From assembly GCA_963556255.1 (NCBI GenBank), contig OY744607.1, positions 42,499,747 through 42,563,746 of the forward strand: DNA of 64,000 nt, written 5' to 3'. The notes under the pieces are model-generated. The model made no database searches. It was not told the DNA's origin and saw only the letters and a list, made by a program, of their open reading frames with translations. Made by a program: the position numbers and the translations under genes. Of this stretch, positions 48,966 through 59,505 are shown piece after piece. Every line of letters begins with the position of its first letter. The first letter of the stretch is position 1. The stretch is from Allolobophora icterica (taxonomy: Eukaryota > Annelida > Clitellata > Crassiclitellata > Lumbricidae).

Positions 48966-50012
48966 TCAATCGACAGCTGCATGATGGTCCATTGGCAGCT
49001 GCATGATGGTCCATTGGCAGCTGCATGATGGTCCATTGGCAGCTGCATGATGGTCCATTGGCAGCTGTATGATGGTCCATTGGCAGCTGCATGATGGTCC
49101 ATTGGCAGCTGCATGATGGTCCATTGGCAGCTGCATGATGGTCCATTGGCAGCTGCATGATGGACCATTGGCAGCTGTATGATGGTCCATTGGCAGCTGC
49201 ATGATGGTCCATTGGCAGCTGCATGATGGTCCATTGGCAGCTGCATGATGGTCCATTGGCAGCTGCATGATGGTCCATTGGCAGCTGCATGATGGTCCAT
49301 TGGCAGCTGCATGATGGTCCATTTACAGCTGCATGGTCCATTGGAAGCTGCATGATGGTCCATTGGCAGCTGCATGATGGTCCATTGGCAGCTGCATGAT
49401 GGTCCATTGGCAGCTGCATGATGGTCCATTGGCAGCTGCATGATGGTCCATTGGCAGCTGCATGATGGTCCATTGGCAGCTGCATGATGGTCCATTGGCA
49501 GCTGCATGATGGTCCATTGGCAGCTGCATGATGGTCCATTGGCAGCTGCATGATGGTCCATTGGCAGCTGCATGATGGTCCATTGGAAGCTGCATGGTCC
49601 ATAGGCAGCGGCATGATGGTCCATTGGCAGCTGCATGATGGTCCATTGGCAGCTGCATGATGGTCCATTGGCAGCTGCATGATGGTCCATTGGCAGCTGC
49701 ATGATGGTCCATTGGCAGCTGCATGATGGTCCATTGGAAGCTGCATGGTCCATAGGCAGCGGCATGATGGTCCATTGGCAGCTGCATGATGGTCCATTGG
49801 CAGCTGCATGATGGTCCATTGGCAGCTGCATGATGGTCCATTGGCAGCTGCATGATGGTCCATTGGCAGCTGCATGATGGTCCATTGGAAGCTGCATGGT
49901 CCATAGGCAGCGGCATGATGGTCCATTGGCAGCTGCATGATGGCAGCTGCATGATGGTCCATTGGAAGCTGCATGGTCCATTGGCAACTGCAGGGTCCAT
50001 TGGCAGCAGCCT
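48966..50012. repeat. 22-bp minisatellite, about 47 units
   Basis: Unit gatggtccattggcagctgc plus at, 22 bp, over 1 kb with very high identity. Three variant blocks (ccattggaagctgcatggtc, then cataggcagcggcatg) lie near 49582, 49732 and 49882, exactly 150 bp apart. Each unit carries CAGCTG, an E-box-type palindrome. The unit lacks stops in all minus-strand frames, which yields the 406-, 343- and 248-residue ORFs; these are not taken as genes. Confidence 0.97.
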
Positions 50013-50695
50013 AGCTTGCCTTTTTGGATCATTCGCGACTGACAGTTGATGTAGCATAATAAGCAACATCGTTCCAAGATCACGAGAAGATCTGCTTCGA
50101 GAACTTCTCTAGCCCCACTGCAAAAAATGATCTTCGCCAAGAGAGTGCTGTACACCAAAATGGGGATAGCAATTCGTTGAGTAAAGAATATCCTTATCTT
50201 TTTCTACTCTAGTTGATACAGACGGCTGTGTTAAGGATGAAGAAAGAGGATTGGCAGCTGATTGACGTGCGGAAATAATTGATTGATTGATGACTGGTCG
50301 AGTGCTTTGTTGAAGCCATAGGAATCGCTAAACTTAGTCTATGAAAAGGAAGGGAACCTCCTTCCCAGAATGACCTTGTCCAATGCTGTCAGTCTGAACC
50401 GTAATAGCCGGCCGTCGAAGATCACGTGCCCTGCGAAGATCTTCTGGTTCGAGAGATAAAATCCTGGCGCTGCGCCGTCGTTCATCTGCGAGAGACTGCA
50501 GGACGGCGAGGAAACCGTGATCCGTGGGCGACGAACCACATCGTCTGTCATCGTTTCTCAACCTCGATGTCATGCATATCTAAATCTCTGAAAATGGTGT
50601 CAGGTCGTTGTTTGCATACTGATCAACTTAGTTGCTAACTAAACTTCGACAGTTGATTAGACTGGCCTAGATTTGTTCTTCTTGAAGCGGAACAA
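50013..50695. other. Unassigned sequence
   Basis: Overlapping opposite-strand ORFs of 70-79 residues have no recognised domain. It could include upstream exon or promoter sequence of the GPCR, but nothing shows this. Confidence 0.4.
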
Positions 50696-51075
50696 TGAAC
50701 ATTTCTTATTACAATATTACAATTCAGTTACAATGTCAACTACCTTTACAATTACAATTACGATTACGTTTACATTTCTTATTACAATCACAATTACGAT
50801 TACGATTACATTTGCATTTCTTATTACAATTACAATTCAATTACAATGTCAACTACCATTACAATTACAATTACGATTACATTTACATTTCTTATTACAA
50901 TCACAATTACGATTACGATTACATTTACATTTCTTATTACATTTACAATTACGATGACATATATATTTCTTATTACAATCACAATTGCGATTACATTTAC
51001 ATTTCTTATTACAATTACAATGACCATTACAATTAAATTTATTATTGCAATAACATTTGCAGTTACAATTGTTGT
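50696..51075. repeat. ATTACA/ATTACG minisatellite
   Basis: acaattacgattacgattac and catttacatttcttattaca blocks alternate with a period of about 55-95 bp. The six-base unit matches the tail of the ATTACG-tailed repeat. Ends about 45 bp before the GPCR start. Confidence 0.93.
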
Positions 51076-51099
51076 AGAAGGGACAACCATAAAGAAGAC

Positions 51100-51124
51100 C
51101 TAATCCTGTATTCTCACAGCAGGA
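51100..51124 (+). promoter_or_regulatory. Possible splice acceptor and start context
   Basis: tcctgtattctcacagcag is a pyrimidine tract followed by two AGs (51119 and 51122), three to six bases before the ATG. caggaATGG has G at -3 and G at +4, a good Kozak context. A 5' UTR exon further upstream is therefore plausible. Confidence 0.45.
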
Positions 51125-52342
51125 ATGGATATCGTCGACTTCCTGACGAGTACTTTAGAAACGTTTCCATCGGATAAACTGTACAACAAGAGCGATGCTG
51201 GATCAATGCAGCTGTCGACGTCGGCTCCATCCGACCACGTCCAGCCTCCGGACCCGTGCAACTACTTCGTGTATGTTTTCTACGGGATCTTCGCATCTGC
51301 AGTCGGTCTTCTTGGACTGCTGGGCAACTGCGTCTCCTACTCTGTTCTCCAGAGGGACAAGACCAGTCCAGTTGCCTCGTTCCAGCTGCGCTCGCTCGCC
51401 GTTGCAGACAACATCTTCCTCTTCCTCTGGCTGATCCACTACTCCTTCCGGTACGCGCTGCAGTTCTACCGCCTCCTCGACGGTTCGTACCTGCGCACCA
51501 CCTGGATCTACATCCGCATCATTACATTTCCGGTACTCTACATGGCACAGTCTGGAACCATCTGGCTGACAGTCGTCGTTGCGTTCAACCGCTACGTTGC
51601 CGTCTGCATGCCCTACAGGGCACACCAATTCGGCAACATGGCCATCGTGCGTCGGCAGGTGCTGGCCGTTGCCATAGCAGCGGTACTCTACAACGTACCG
51701 CGCCTGTTCGAGATGAAAGCGGTGGACGACGGAGCGGGGTCGGTGACGGCCAACCGGACCGAGCTCGGGAACAACATCGTCTACAAGGTCATCTACACGG
51801 ACACCCTGTACTACCTGCTGACCTTCGTGCTGCCGCTGGTGACCCTGGCCTGCATGAACACTCGCGTCATTGTGACGTATCGCGAGGCGTGCAAACGACG
51901 ACGCAAGATGTCGACACGCAGTTCGCAGGATCAGGAGCAGTCGATAACCCTTGTCATGATCATCATCGTCGTCGTATTCCTCGCCTGTCAGACGCTGGCC
52001 AGGATCGTCCAGATGGTCTGGAGCTACCGCGTGTCGCACTGCAGCCAGATCCGCTTCTACCTGATCCACGTCAGCAACTTTCTCGAGGTTCTCAACTCCT
52101 CCGTCAATTTCCTCATCTACGCAGCCTTCTACAAACAGTTCCGGTTGACGCTTCGATCCGGGCTTTGCTGCTGCTGTTCCGGGAGTCGAACCAGAGGCGC
52201 AAACTACGATGACCTGCAGGAAGCCAGTGCAGCAGTCCGAGGAAACAAGCGGCGATCTATGAACAACACCTGCTGTGAATTACAAAGCCAATCCTTGAAC
52301 CAGACTGAACTGATGGACTCTGGTCAACAATCGTCTCTCTGA
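51125..52342 (+). CDS. Class A GPCR, FMRFamide-receptor-like
   Basis: Predicted seven-helix plasma-membrane receptor of 405 residues, probably for a neuropeptide and coupled to G proteins. Helices: TM1 ~47-74 with GNCVSY (N68), TM2 ~86-109 with LAVAD (D95), TM3 ~127-152, TM4 ~174-194 ending YNVPRLFE, TM5 ~222-252 with P237, TM6 ~272-297, TM7 ~311-333 ending NSSVNFLIY. YNVPRLFE, FNRYVAVC and NSSVNFLIY are typical of FMRFamide-receptor-like proteins of protostomes. Sequons: N21 (NKS) and N210 (NRT). KRRRK (258-261) and the Cys cluster 348-351 (possible palmitoylation) flank the cytoplasmic side. Odd: NRY replaces D/ERY; there is no Cys at the top of TM3 and none in extracellular loop 2; TM6 has CQTLA in place of C-x-x-P. 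The coding part is one exon, and no frameshift or stop is present. The ligand cannot be told from sequence; a related peptide receptor is possible. Confidence 0.92.
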   Translation: MDIVDFLTSTLETFPSDKLYNKSDAGSMQLSTSAPSDHVQPPDPCNYFVYVFYGIFASAVGLLGLLGNCVSYSVLQRDKTSPVASFQLRSLAVADNIFLFLWLIHYSFRYALQFYRLLDGSYLRTTWIYIRIITFPVLYMAQSGTIWLTVVVAFNRYVAVCMPYRAHQFGNMAIVRRQVLAVAIAAVLYNVPRLFEMKAVDDGAGSVTANRTELGNNIVYKVIYTDTLYYLLTFVLPLVTLACMNTRVIVTYREACKRRRKMSTRSSQDQEQSITLVMIIIVVVFLACQTLARIVQMVWSYRVSHCSQIRFYLIHVSNFLEVLNSSVNFLIYAAFYKQFRLTLRSGLCCCCSGSRTRGANYDDLQEASAAVRGNKRRSMNNTCCELQSQSLNQTELMDSGQQSSL

Positions 52343-53456
52343 GACCGTCGACAGAATCTTCTTCTTGACTCGCTAGGTGGCCACGCAGGCTGAGCCATAG
52401 CATCAATCGTAATCGCATCTGGTATATATTGGCTGTACAGGGAGACGAGGAGTATGTGAGTACCTTTGGGGAGATACTCAGTACTCTTATTCAACCCATT
52501 TGGACTAGGGTACGGTAACCCCGGACTTCTTTCATACTGGGATTGTCCATTACGAATCGTAGAGTTGAGTGTTCTTCGATGACGTTCGGAAACTTTTAGT
52601 CAAACAGTAATTACTGCGCGAAAGAGAAAAGGCGGGGAGAAATTTGTACTTCTCCGCGGTTTAGACCATGGTTAGAAGGCTGTGACTACTAACTGAGCTC
52701 TTGACTCCAGCTGAACCTACCCAAATCGGAGGTAACTTCTTAAAATGTAAGCATGGCTCTGTGCGAGAAAAAGAAATGTTCGATGTAAATCAGGACACTT
52801 TTTAAAAATAGACGAACTGATTGGAGATAAAGAGCAGAAATCGCCCAGATGAGTTGCTTACTTGCTTGTCGAAGAGGGGTTTTCAGATATTATGGCAACT
52901 CTGCATCACCAAATCGTCATAAAATCCTGATAACCAAAATAAGACTTAGATTGAGTTTTACAGCGAAGTTGGAAAGATGCCTGCGCTTCTCTTGGATGCA
53001 CTTTGAACTTTGTGCTCCCAGTCTTGAAACTTAGCGTCGCCAATGATCGCATCATTAGTATGAGTCAACGATTTACAGTGGTTTTTATCAACGAGTCTTA
53101 TTTAAAATACATTTTAAAAACGTAAGTGTACTAAAACCGACCGGGAAACCCATGCAGTTCGATGTCAAAGAAGTCAAAGATGTAAAAAAAACATTGTCAA
53201 ATATATAACAAAGTGTGTTTGTTATGATAGCTAACGTAAACTGGTTTCTGTTTGAATGAAAGACTTAACGATTTAGTTCATTAGTATAATATTAATTATA
53301 ATTACTATAATTTGGATATTATCGTTCGTCTGCTTATTTATTAGATACTTTGGTTGCGTAAATGTTCTCGTGTTGTTATTATTAAAGTTATTGCATGAAA
53401 GAAAACAGTTTGATTCCTTATTTTAAGAGTTCATTTCTAGTTTCTTAAATTTAGTA
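52343..53456. other. GPCR 3' flank, unassigned
   Basis: No clear aataaa within the first 400 bp after the stop. Nothing recognised further on; short ORFs lack motifs. Confidence 0.4.
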
Positions 53457-53720
53457 AGAGGGGTGCTCAATAGTGTGGTGGTTAACGTGCTGGACTGTCC
53501 ATCTAGAGGTCCAGGGTTCTTGTTTGAGATTTCTGATTCTCCTGCACCCCTAGCCAACTCAGCATTAGTGAGTACACTGACCGCAAACTGTTGTTTGGAA
53601 GACATCGAGGGAGAGAACTGGCCAACCGCCCTCATATGCCGAGGTTAAGAAAATGAAGTCACTAACATTTCATACCCATGGCTGCCTCAGGGCTAGCTTA
53701 ATGGATTGCTCTTCGTCTTC
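53457..53720 (+). mobile_element. tRNA-derived SINE-A, copy 2
   Basis: A-box-like tagtgtggtggttaacgtgc and a weak B box (ggtccagggttcttgttt), then gtgagtacactgaccg, ccgccctcatatgccgagg and catggctgcctcagggctag. Same order as the copy at 19695. Confidence 0.8.
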
Positions 53721-55015
53721 TACATTTAATAAGAAGCAGTAATCGATGACGCTTATCAATTATACGTTTCGGTTTTGCGTAAGCCTTTCTGGTCATTTGA
53801 CTACTATAGCCCAATGGATCTTCGAAACCGCACGCTACTCTTTACAGGGCTAGCGCTTAACCAATAAGAACAGATTGATATCCAGTTACCTCATTTATTT
53901 ATATAGCAAGTAAGGTGACGTAAGGTGAAGGAATATAAAAAAGGTAAGGTTAGCTAAGGGAAGGAAAAGAAAGTTGTGGTAAAGTTAATTAAGGCAAGGT
54001 AAAGTAAAGTAAGATTTGGCAAGTGATCCTAGAAAACAGGAAGGTAATTTGAGATAAAGCAAGGTAAGGTCTGGTTCGATAAGGTAAGATAAGGTATAGT
54101 AAAGCATTTCAAGCAGAGGTAAGCCGAATAAAGGTAAGCCGGAACGAGGCTTTTTGTGTTAAAATATTTTAAGTAACACACTAAAAGCAACCAAGCAGGC
54201 AGCGTAAAGTAATAAAAGACACTTTGGTTCAGGGATTAAGGGGAGTTTAAGCTGAAACTCAGCATCAATGAGACTTCGTAACGGATGACACGGCTTAACG
54301 TGAATAACGTTCAGCACGTTGAGGTGGGAGACAAACGCATTACCAACGTCACTCCGCGGCAAGGTAAGCCCCCAAATAAAAAATAATTGATGGAAAAGCC
54401 TCAGTTGAAGAGGCCACTGCGTTTTGAGGCCATCCACATGAAAAATAAATTCGGTTCATTATGATGTGTGGAGATGAGGTGCCGAGTTACTTCGCTTGAA
54501 TACCTCACCCTGCTTCAACCTTCGACAACCTCGGTTTATAAGTGATGGCCTACAGAAATCGTCCCGCAAGATGTAACTACTTTTCAATTTTTTATGAAAA
54601 TAAACAAAGTAAAGTAGAAAACTGCAGAGATAAACTAATATGGCAACAAACTGGAGAAGAGCTTTACCATGAACCCTTTCGTAATCGTAATCTCCAACTG
54701 TCTAATGCGCCATTGTAAAGCTCAGCGCAAACCTCAAAGCACCAGCTTATTCGCGAGCGCTGCGACGTATTTCAGCTTACTTACCCTTTATTAAAAATTG
54801 GACCAACTCAGTCTACTCAGGTTAATTTCTCACTAACGGCGTGGAAGTAACGGATAAAACTAATATTGCTAATTATTTAAATCATTTACTAATATTGATC
54901 AACTTCTGATGAATCGAAAAGACAACTTCCCTCTACCGACTAGGCCTACTTGAAGACTTTCAAGCTTCACCTATTGGACTTGTATTAACCGGTCCTCAAG
55001 AAATTATCTAACAGG
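53721..55015. repeat. Unassigned, with degenerate GGTAA array and ATTACG repeat copy
   Basis: aaggtaaggt-type units run at about 53910-54140. A minus-strand ATTACG-tailed repeat copy lies at about 54684-54765 (cgtaatcgtaatctccaact..aaagcaccagcttattcgcg). The rest shows nothing recognisable. Confidence 0.55.
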
Positions 55016-55016
55016 T

Positions 55017-55261
55017 TGCGCGATAGTCTAATCATCTCTAATGGTTAGCGTGCTGGACCTTCAACCAAGAGATCGGAGTATCAAATCTCCAGGGTTGAAA
55101 ATTGTTCCGAGATTTCTGTTCTAGCTGCGCCCCTAGCTACCTCAGCTACAACGAGTACACTGACTGTACACTGTCGGTGGGAAGATGAGACGATTAGGGA
55201 GTAGAGTCAGTAGACTGACCACCCGCCTTCACATGCCGAGGTTAAGAAACTAAAGTCGATT
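55017..55261 (+). mobile_element. tRNA-derived SINE-A, copy 3
   Basis: gatagtctaatcatctctaa..tggttagcgtgctggacc, then acgagtacactgactgtaca and ccgccttcacatgccgaggt. Its 3' part runs into the inverted repeat that follows. Confidence 0.75.
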
Positions 55262-55400
55262 ATAGTAATTTCTTTTAGACGAAGAGCAGTCCCAAAGACA
55301 GCCTAAGATGCAGCCACGGTTATTTAGTATTATACTTAATAACCGCGGCTGCATCTTAGGCTGTCCTTGGGACTGCTCTTCGTCTAAAAGAAATTACTAT
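55262..55400. repeat. Near-perfect inverted repeat of the SINE-A 3' end
   Basis: Arms of about 63 bp (55262-55324 and 55338-55400) with only a few mismatches around a ~13-base loop. The right arm (gcggctgcatcttaggctgt..gactgctcttcgtc) is the SINE-A tail in normal orientation; the left arm is its inverted copy. Confidence 0.93.
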
Positions 55401-55434
55401 CATTTCTCTTGTATAATTATATCTATGTTGTGAG

Positions 55435-55689
55435 CAGTGCTTTTTTCAGCCGGAACGGCGTTCCGGCACTTTTTTCAGCTACTAAAGAATAATTTATTTA
55501 TTTTAATAATAAAAACAATAATTTATTTTAAAAAATTTAATTTCGGTGTTTTGAACTGGTTTCAGTGTTTATTGAGACCCTCCCTACCCCCAGTCCCGTT
55601 TTTCTTAGGATATTAGCCCGACCAGAATTGATCGGTTCCGGAACCTATTGCTCCGTTCCGGAACCTTTTGTTCTAGAAAAAAAGCACTG
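55435..55689. mobile_element. hAT-like MITE with near-exact 8-bp TSD (255 bp)
   Basis: Left end cagtgcttttttcagccgga; the right end on the other strand reads cagtgctttttttctagaac. Flanks gttgtgag and gttgtgcg match at 7 of 8. The interior repeats gttccgga palindromes. The 145-residue ORF that starts in its right end is not called. Confidence 0.8.
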
Positions 55690-56039
55690 GTTGTGCGTGG
55701 CTTTATAATACTCCAGTTTCTTACGAACCGGCCATGCTACTTTCCAGCCGGGGTTCGAAACCCCGACTTTCATGTGGATGTCTATTGTTCTATAAGGGAA
55801 AGGCTTGTATTATGGACCTCGGCTGTTTTACCCACCCAACATGTCTGCGAAGAGCTCTTACCGTGCGAAACGATCCGTATACTAATTTCAACTTCATGTT
55901 TTGAATGTGAGCCGTTGGTGATAACGTCTGCACGAACGGTAACAATGTTTAAGTTTTGTTACATATTGCTTATAAAATTGGTTCAACTTCAACAGCTTAG
56001 GATTTCACCTATGCTATGCCGTTTTGTTTCGGAATGTAG

Positions 56040-56175
56040 ACAATTTGTTTATCAAATAAAAAACATAAGTTTGTTGGGTCTATAATACATTCGTCGGTCA
56101 CGCTGTAGTTTATCAAATAAAGACATACGTTTGTTGGGTCTATAATACATTCGTCGGTCACGCTATAATTGATTT
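56040..56175. repeat. ~64 bp tandem duplication
   Basis: gtttatcaaataaa..cata.gtttgttgggtctataatac then attcgtcggtcacgct occurs twice in tandem. Confidence 0.9.
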
Positions 56176-56204
56176 CCCCGAAATATACCATGTTTATAAT
56201 ATGA

Positions 56205-56405
56205 GCCTGTCATGGAATGTTTAATATGGTTAGCCCATAGTACACATTCCATCACATGCCCGTGTATTAATAGTATTATGGCCCATATAATATGGGCCCA
56301 GCCCATAATTATTACACGGGCCATAACACATTCCGTCCATACACGGGTCCATGTATTATGGCTCGTGTAATATGGGCCAGCCCATATTCCACGGGCCATA
56401 AGATG
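56205..56405. repeat. Palindromic CCCATATTACACGGGCC cluster
   Basis: tatgggccc, agcccata, acacgggccataa and gcccatat motifs repeat in both orientations over 200 bp. A related gtgtaatatgggccattttt lies at about 57176 on the far side of the transposase remnant, so these may be worn TIRs of one element. Confidence 0.6.
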
Positions 56406-56802
56406 ATAATTCTAGCTGATTTTACAAGTGCAGTTTGTTCATTTTCTTTTTGTTTTACACACTCTACAGGCAGTTTCAATAAGGAAGTTGTGACAAAGAC
56501 TACAACCACCAAAACAATCATCAAAATCAACCTTGCTAAAGAAATGGACCAAAATGAAATCAAAATCAAAACAGAATACAAGTTTAAGGGAGAAAACATC
56601 GAAAACGACGAGAGCATCCCGGATCTCACAAGGAGTTCGCGGAAAGTGGTCTGAAGAGAAAGTTGAACAGAAAACAAGAAGAAAACAACTCAATTCATTA
56701 AAGACGGAGAGGGTTCCAGAACAATAATGATGGGTAAAACCAAGGCAGGGCTTCAGAGAGACCTATAGCCATCTTGACAGCCAAAAATATAAAAATTTAT
56801 AG

Positions 56803-56975
56803 GGAAAAAAGGTTGAAAAAGTTAGTGGTGAAGAAACATTTTGTACTGTGTGTAAGGTGTCATACAAAGAGAACTGGAAGCAGTGCACAACATGTCAACG
56901 CTGGTCGCATGAAGACTGCAAATTTAAGCCACCCTAAGTTTTACTTCTGTGACAATTGCCAGCCTTTGTCTAAAA
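56803..56975 (+). pseudogene. PHD-like zinc finger of a DDE/pogo-type transposase, frameshifted
   Basis: The plus strand reads FCTVCKVSYKENWKQCTTCQ, then RWSHEDCKFKPP and a stop; the next frame continues HPKFYFCDNCQP. Together the two parts give C-x2-C..C-x2-C-x4-H-x2-C..C-x2-C, a PHD-type zinc-binding pattern with W before H, as at the C-terminus of some pogo/tigger-like transposases. The intact catalytic domain is absent. A host PHD gene fragment is the alternative. Confidence 0.6.
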
Positions 56976-58079
56976 CTTCTGACACAACTTTAATACTAGT
57001 CAACAGCTCGGAAACATTGCAAATTGCATGAACTGAGAATCTCAAGCTCTGAAATATGATAATTGCTTTAAAACTTTAATCATTTTCATCTTCTGTTGCA
57101 AAATCAGGCAGTTGTGTAACATGTGTAACAGTATTGTTTTATCTCTACAACGGTGGTTCATATTACACATGTGGCTGTGTAATATGGGCCATTTTTGGTA
57201 TTTTAAGAATAATTATTTAAAAATTGATTTACATTCAATAAGCAATCATTCCTTTACATTTGGTCATAACTTATGACAAGTAATAAATGGGATAAACAAA
57301 ACACGCACCCAATTGGTCCTGTACTATATAAGCTCACAATTTATTAGGTGGCCCAAAATACAAGCCTTTCCCCTACCAGTAAGTAAAGTCTGCTCTGTTG
57401 ACCTAGTCACGATCCTTGGTCGATATAGATCAGCTAGTCTCAGGACCAATTGACTGACATACTCACCCACGTACACATATATATAGTGTAGATATACTAT
57501 ATCTATTATATACTATATATATATTATATATATGTAGTCGAGAGGAGCTTTTCATATGCGCATATATATGTATGCATATATACTGGCGCTACGTAAATTC
57601 TGGCTTAAATAACAGCGACAACAACAACTTAGGCCTACAATGCGAGCATCTTCATTTTTCCCTGGGGACATGTTTCCTTTCGCACTAAATCATCCGGTCT
57701 TAAATTGCGCCCTTTGACTTCTACGTTGCTTCGGATGCCGGCGTGGTGCGACATTGTTTCCGGGGTGGAGATGTGTCCGACTTCGCCCACTTCCGTTGTC
57801 AAGACAGTATTTGGCACAACGTATACAGTGAGATATTATTTGAGTGAAATGATGTCCGAATCAATGGTCTGAGCAGTTGGATGACGTCCTCTCAAGGTAA
57901 CGTTTAAAGTGGTTTTAATCGTAATAGCAAAATGACGGACGAGACAATGTTTCTGTAAGAGGAAACGAAAAGCCCAAAAAGTATGAACAGTGGAATCATT
58001 TTTTGACGCACGGTGCTGTAGATACTGAAGCGCTGTCCCTGGTTCTATTTTTTAGTTAGAAAAATCCCCGTGTTGGATA
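56976..58079. other. Unassigned sequence
   Basis: A TA-rich palindromic stretch at about 57475-57540. No gene recognised. Confidence 0.4.
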
Positions 58080-58087
58080 AGTGGCGA

Positions 58088-58475
58088 CAGAGGCGGCGCT
58101 ATATACACCAGTGCGCGCCAGGGCAAATGCCCTGGTAAAAAAGCCTTTGCCCTGGTCGACGCCCTGCCAGAATTTTTGCCCTGTCCAGAATTTGTTCGGT
58201 CATATTTGTTAAATCCTGAGATATAAATTCCTTTAATTCACTGAAATGTTAAAATTTGCTTTACAAATATCAAAAAGCGTTCAGCTTCCGGGGGGCTTCG
58301 CCCATCTTATCTCCTGACTATGGACAAATATAATAGTGCTGGGGCGATTTATGGCAAGCGCAATGTTATAATTATGGTCAACACTTAAGCTCGCCCTACA
58401 GCGCTCTCCAAAATTCCCTCTGTGCACTGGTTACTTGTATGCCCTGGTTACAAAAAGTGTCTGGCGCCGCCCCTG
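58088..58475. mobile_element. hAT-like MITE with 8-bp TSD (388 bp)
   Basis: Left end cagaggcggcgctatata; the right end on the other strand reads caggggcggcgccagaca. Exact flanking repeats agtggcga at 58080-58087 and 58476-58483. Subterminal gccctggt and accagggc motifs are inverted. No transposase. Confidence 0.88.
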
Positions 58476-58483
58476 AGTGGCGA

Positions 58484-58810
58484 TGCCATAAAAGTACGTA
58501 AACAAAGCTAGAATCATTTTCATAGTCTGGAAAAGAGGTGCACACACATTTTGAAACGAAAGAAATTTAGATTTTCATTCGTTGAGGGATTTGGGTTTCT
58601 TATATTGCTCGAGACGACATAGCAGTAACAAGACGCCAAACGCTTAGAAAAGCCAACGCGATCCACCTATAGGTCTACATGGACTAAAATCGTCGAGAAA
58701 GATCTGATGATTGCTAACTTGAGCCTCCACCAGCCTGGAAGAAGGCTCAAGTCGAAAAACATTGGCGCAGTGAATGATGTGGACACGGCCACACTCAGCT
58801 GAATCTGCCA
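58484..58810. other. Unassigned sequence
   Basis: Nothing recognised. Confidence 0.4.
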
Positions 58811-58812
58811 CT

Positions 58813-59040
58813 ACAGAGAGAGAGACAGAGAGAGAGAGAGACAGAGAGAGAGACAGAGAGAGAGACAGAGAGAGAGACAGAGACAGAGACAGAGACAGAG
58901 ACAGAGACAGAGACAGACAGAGACAGACAGAGACAGAAAGACAGACAGACAGACAGACAGAGAGACAGAGACAGACAGAGACAGAGACAGAGACAGACAG
59001 AGACAAAGAGACAGAGAGGACAGATACAGAGACAGAGAAA
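58813..59040. repeat. GACAGA/GAGA microsatellite
   Basis: agacagagac hexamers with GACA and GAGA runs. ORFs on both strands are repeat readings. Confidence 0.96.
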
Positions 59041-59497
59041 GGCAGCAGAACTTGTGGCGATGCATACAGCATAAGGTGTCAACAGAGTTCATTGCATTAT
59101 CCTGTGTACTTCTGTTTTTACGAAACAAGATTTCTCATTCCTATTAATAGTTCAGATTGACTACTTTGACAGTTGCTATCTGAAGTCATCGACAACATGA
59201 ACCAATGGCAATATTTTTCGGACACGTCGTTCCCCGCACACTATGTTGCTTCACACCGAACTCGGTCCAAACTCTTCAGACATCTCGGGACATATTCCAA
59301 TCTGACGCAGTTTCATCTGCGGATCAACAACCAAATCTGATGTTGCATCATATCCACTGATCTCATCCTCTTCATAGGCGGTAATTATGTCGAAAGGAGT
59401 CTAATTTAATATAATCTAATCTTTTAATCTATTCTGATCTGACTTAGAATCTAACCCGATCTGATCTAAGGCGTCTGATAAAGTAGGCCTAGGGTGT
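59041..59497. other. Unassigned; TCTAATCTGA repeats at end
   Basis: Degenerate taatctaatcttttaatcta units at about 59400-59470; otherwise nothing recognised. Confidence 0.45.
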
Positions 59498-59505
59498 AAT
59501 GAAGC

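Noticed and set aside
48938..50158. 406-residue minus-strand ORF with a 22-residue repeat
   Set aside because: The 22-bp unit lacks stops in all three minus-strand frames, so open frames of this length are expected from the array. There is no unique domain or signal peptide.
51203..52069. 288-residue minus-strand ORF opposite the GPCR
   Set aside because: It is the antisense shadow of a GC-rich coding sequence. The sense frame has seven helices and family motifs.
51256..52212. 318-residue plus-strand ORF in another frame of the GPCR
   Set aside because: It is an out-of-frame shadow with no hydrophobic helix pattern.
55648..56085. 145-residue ORF
   Set aside because: It starts inside the right end of a hAT-like element and runs into a tandem duplication, with no domain seen.
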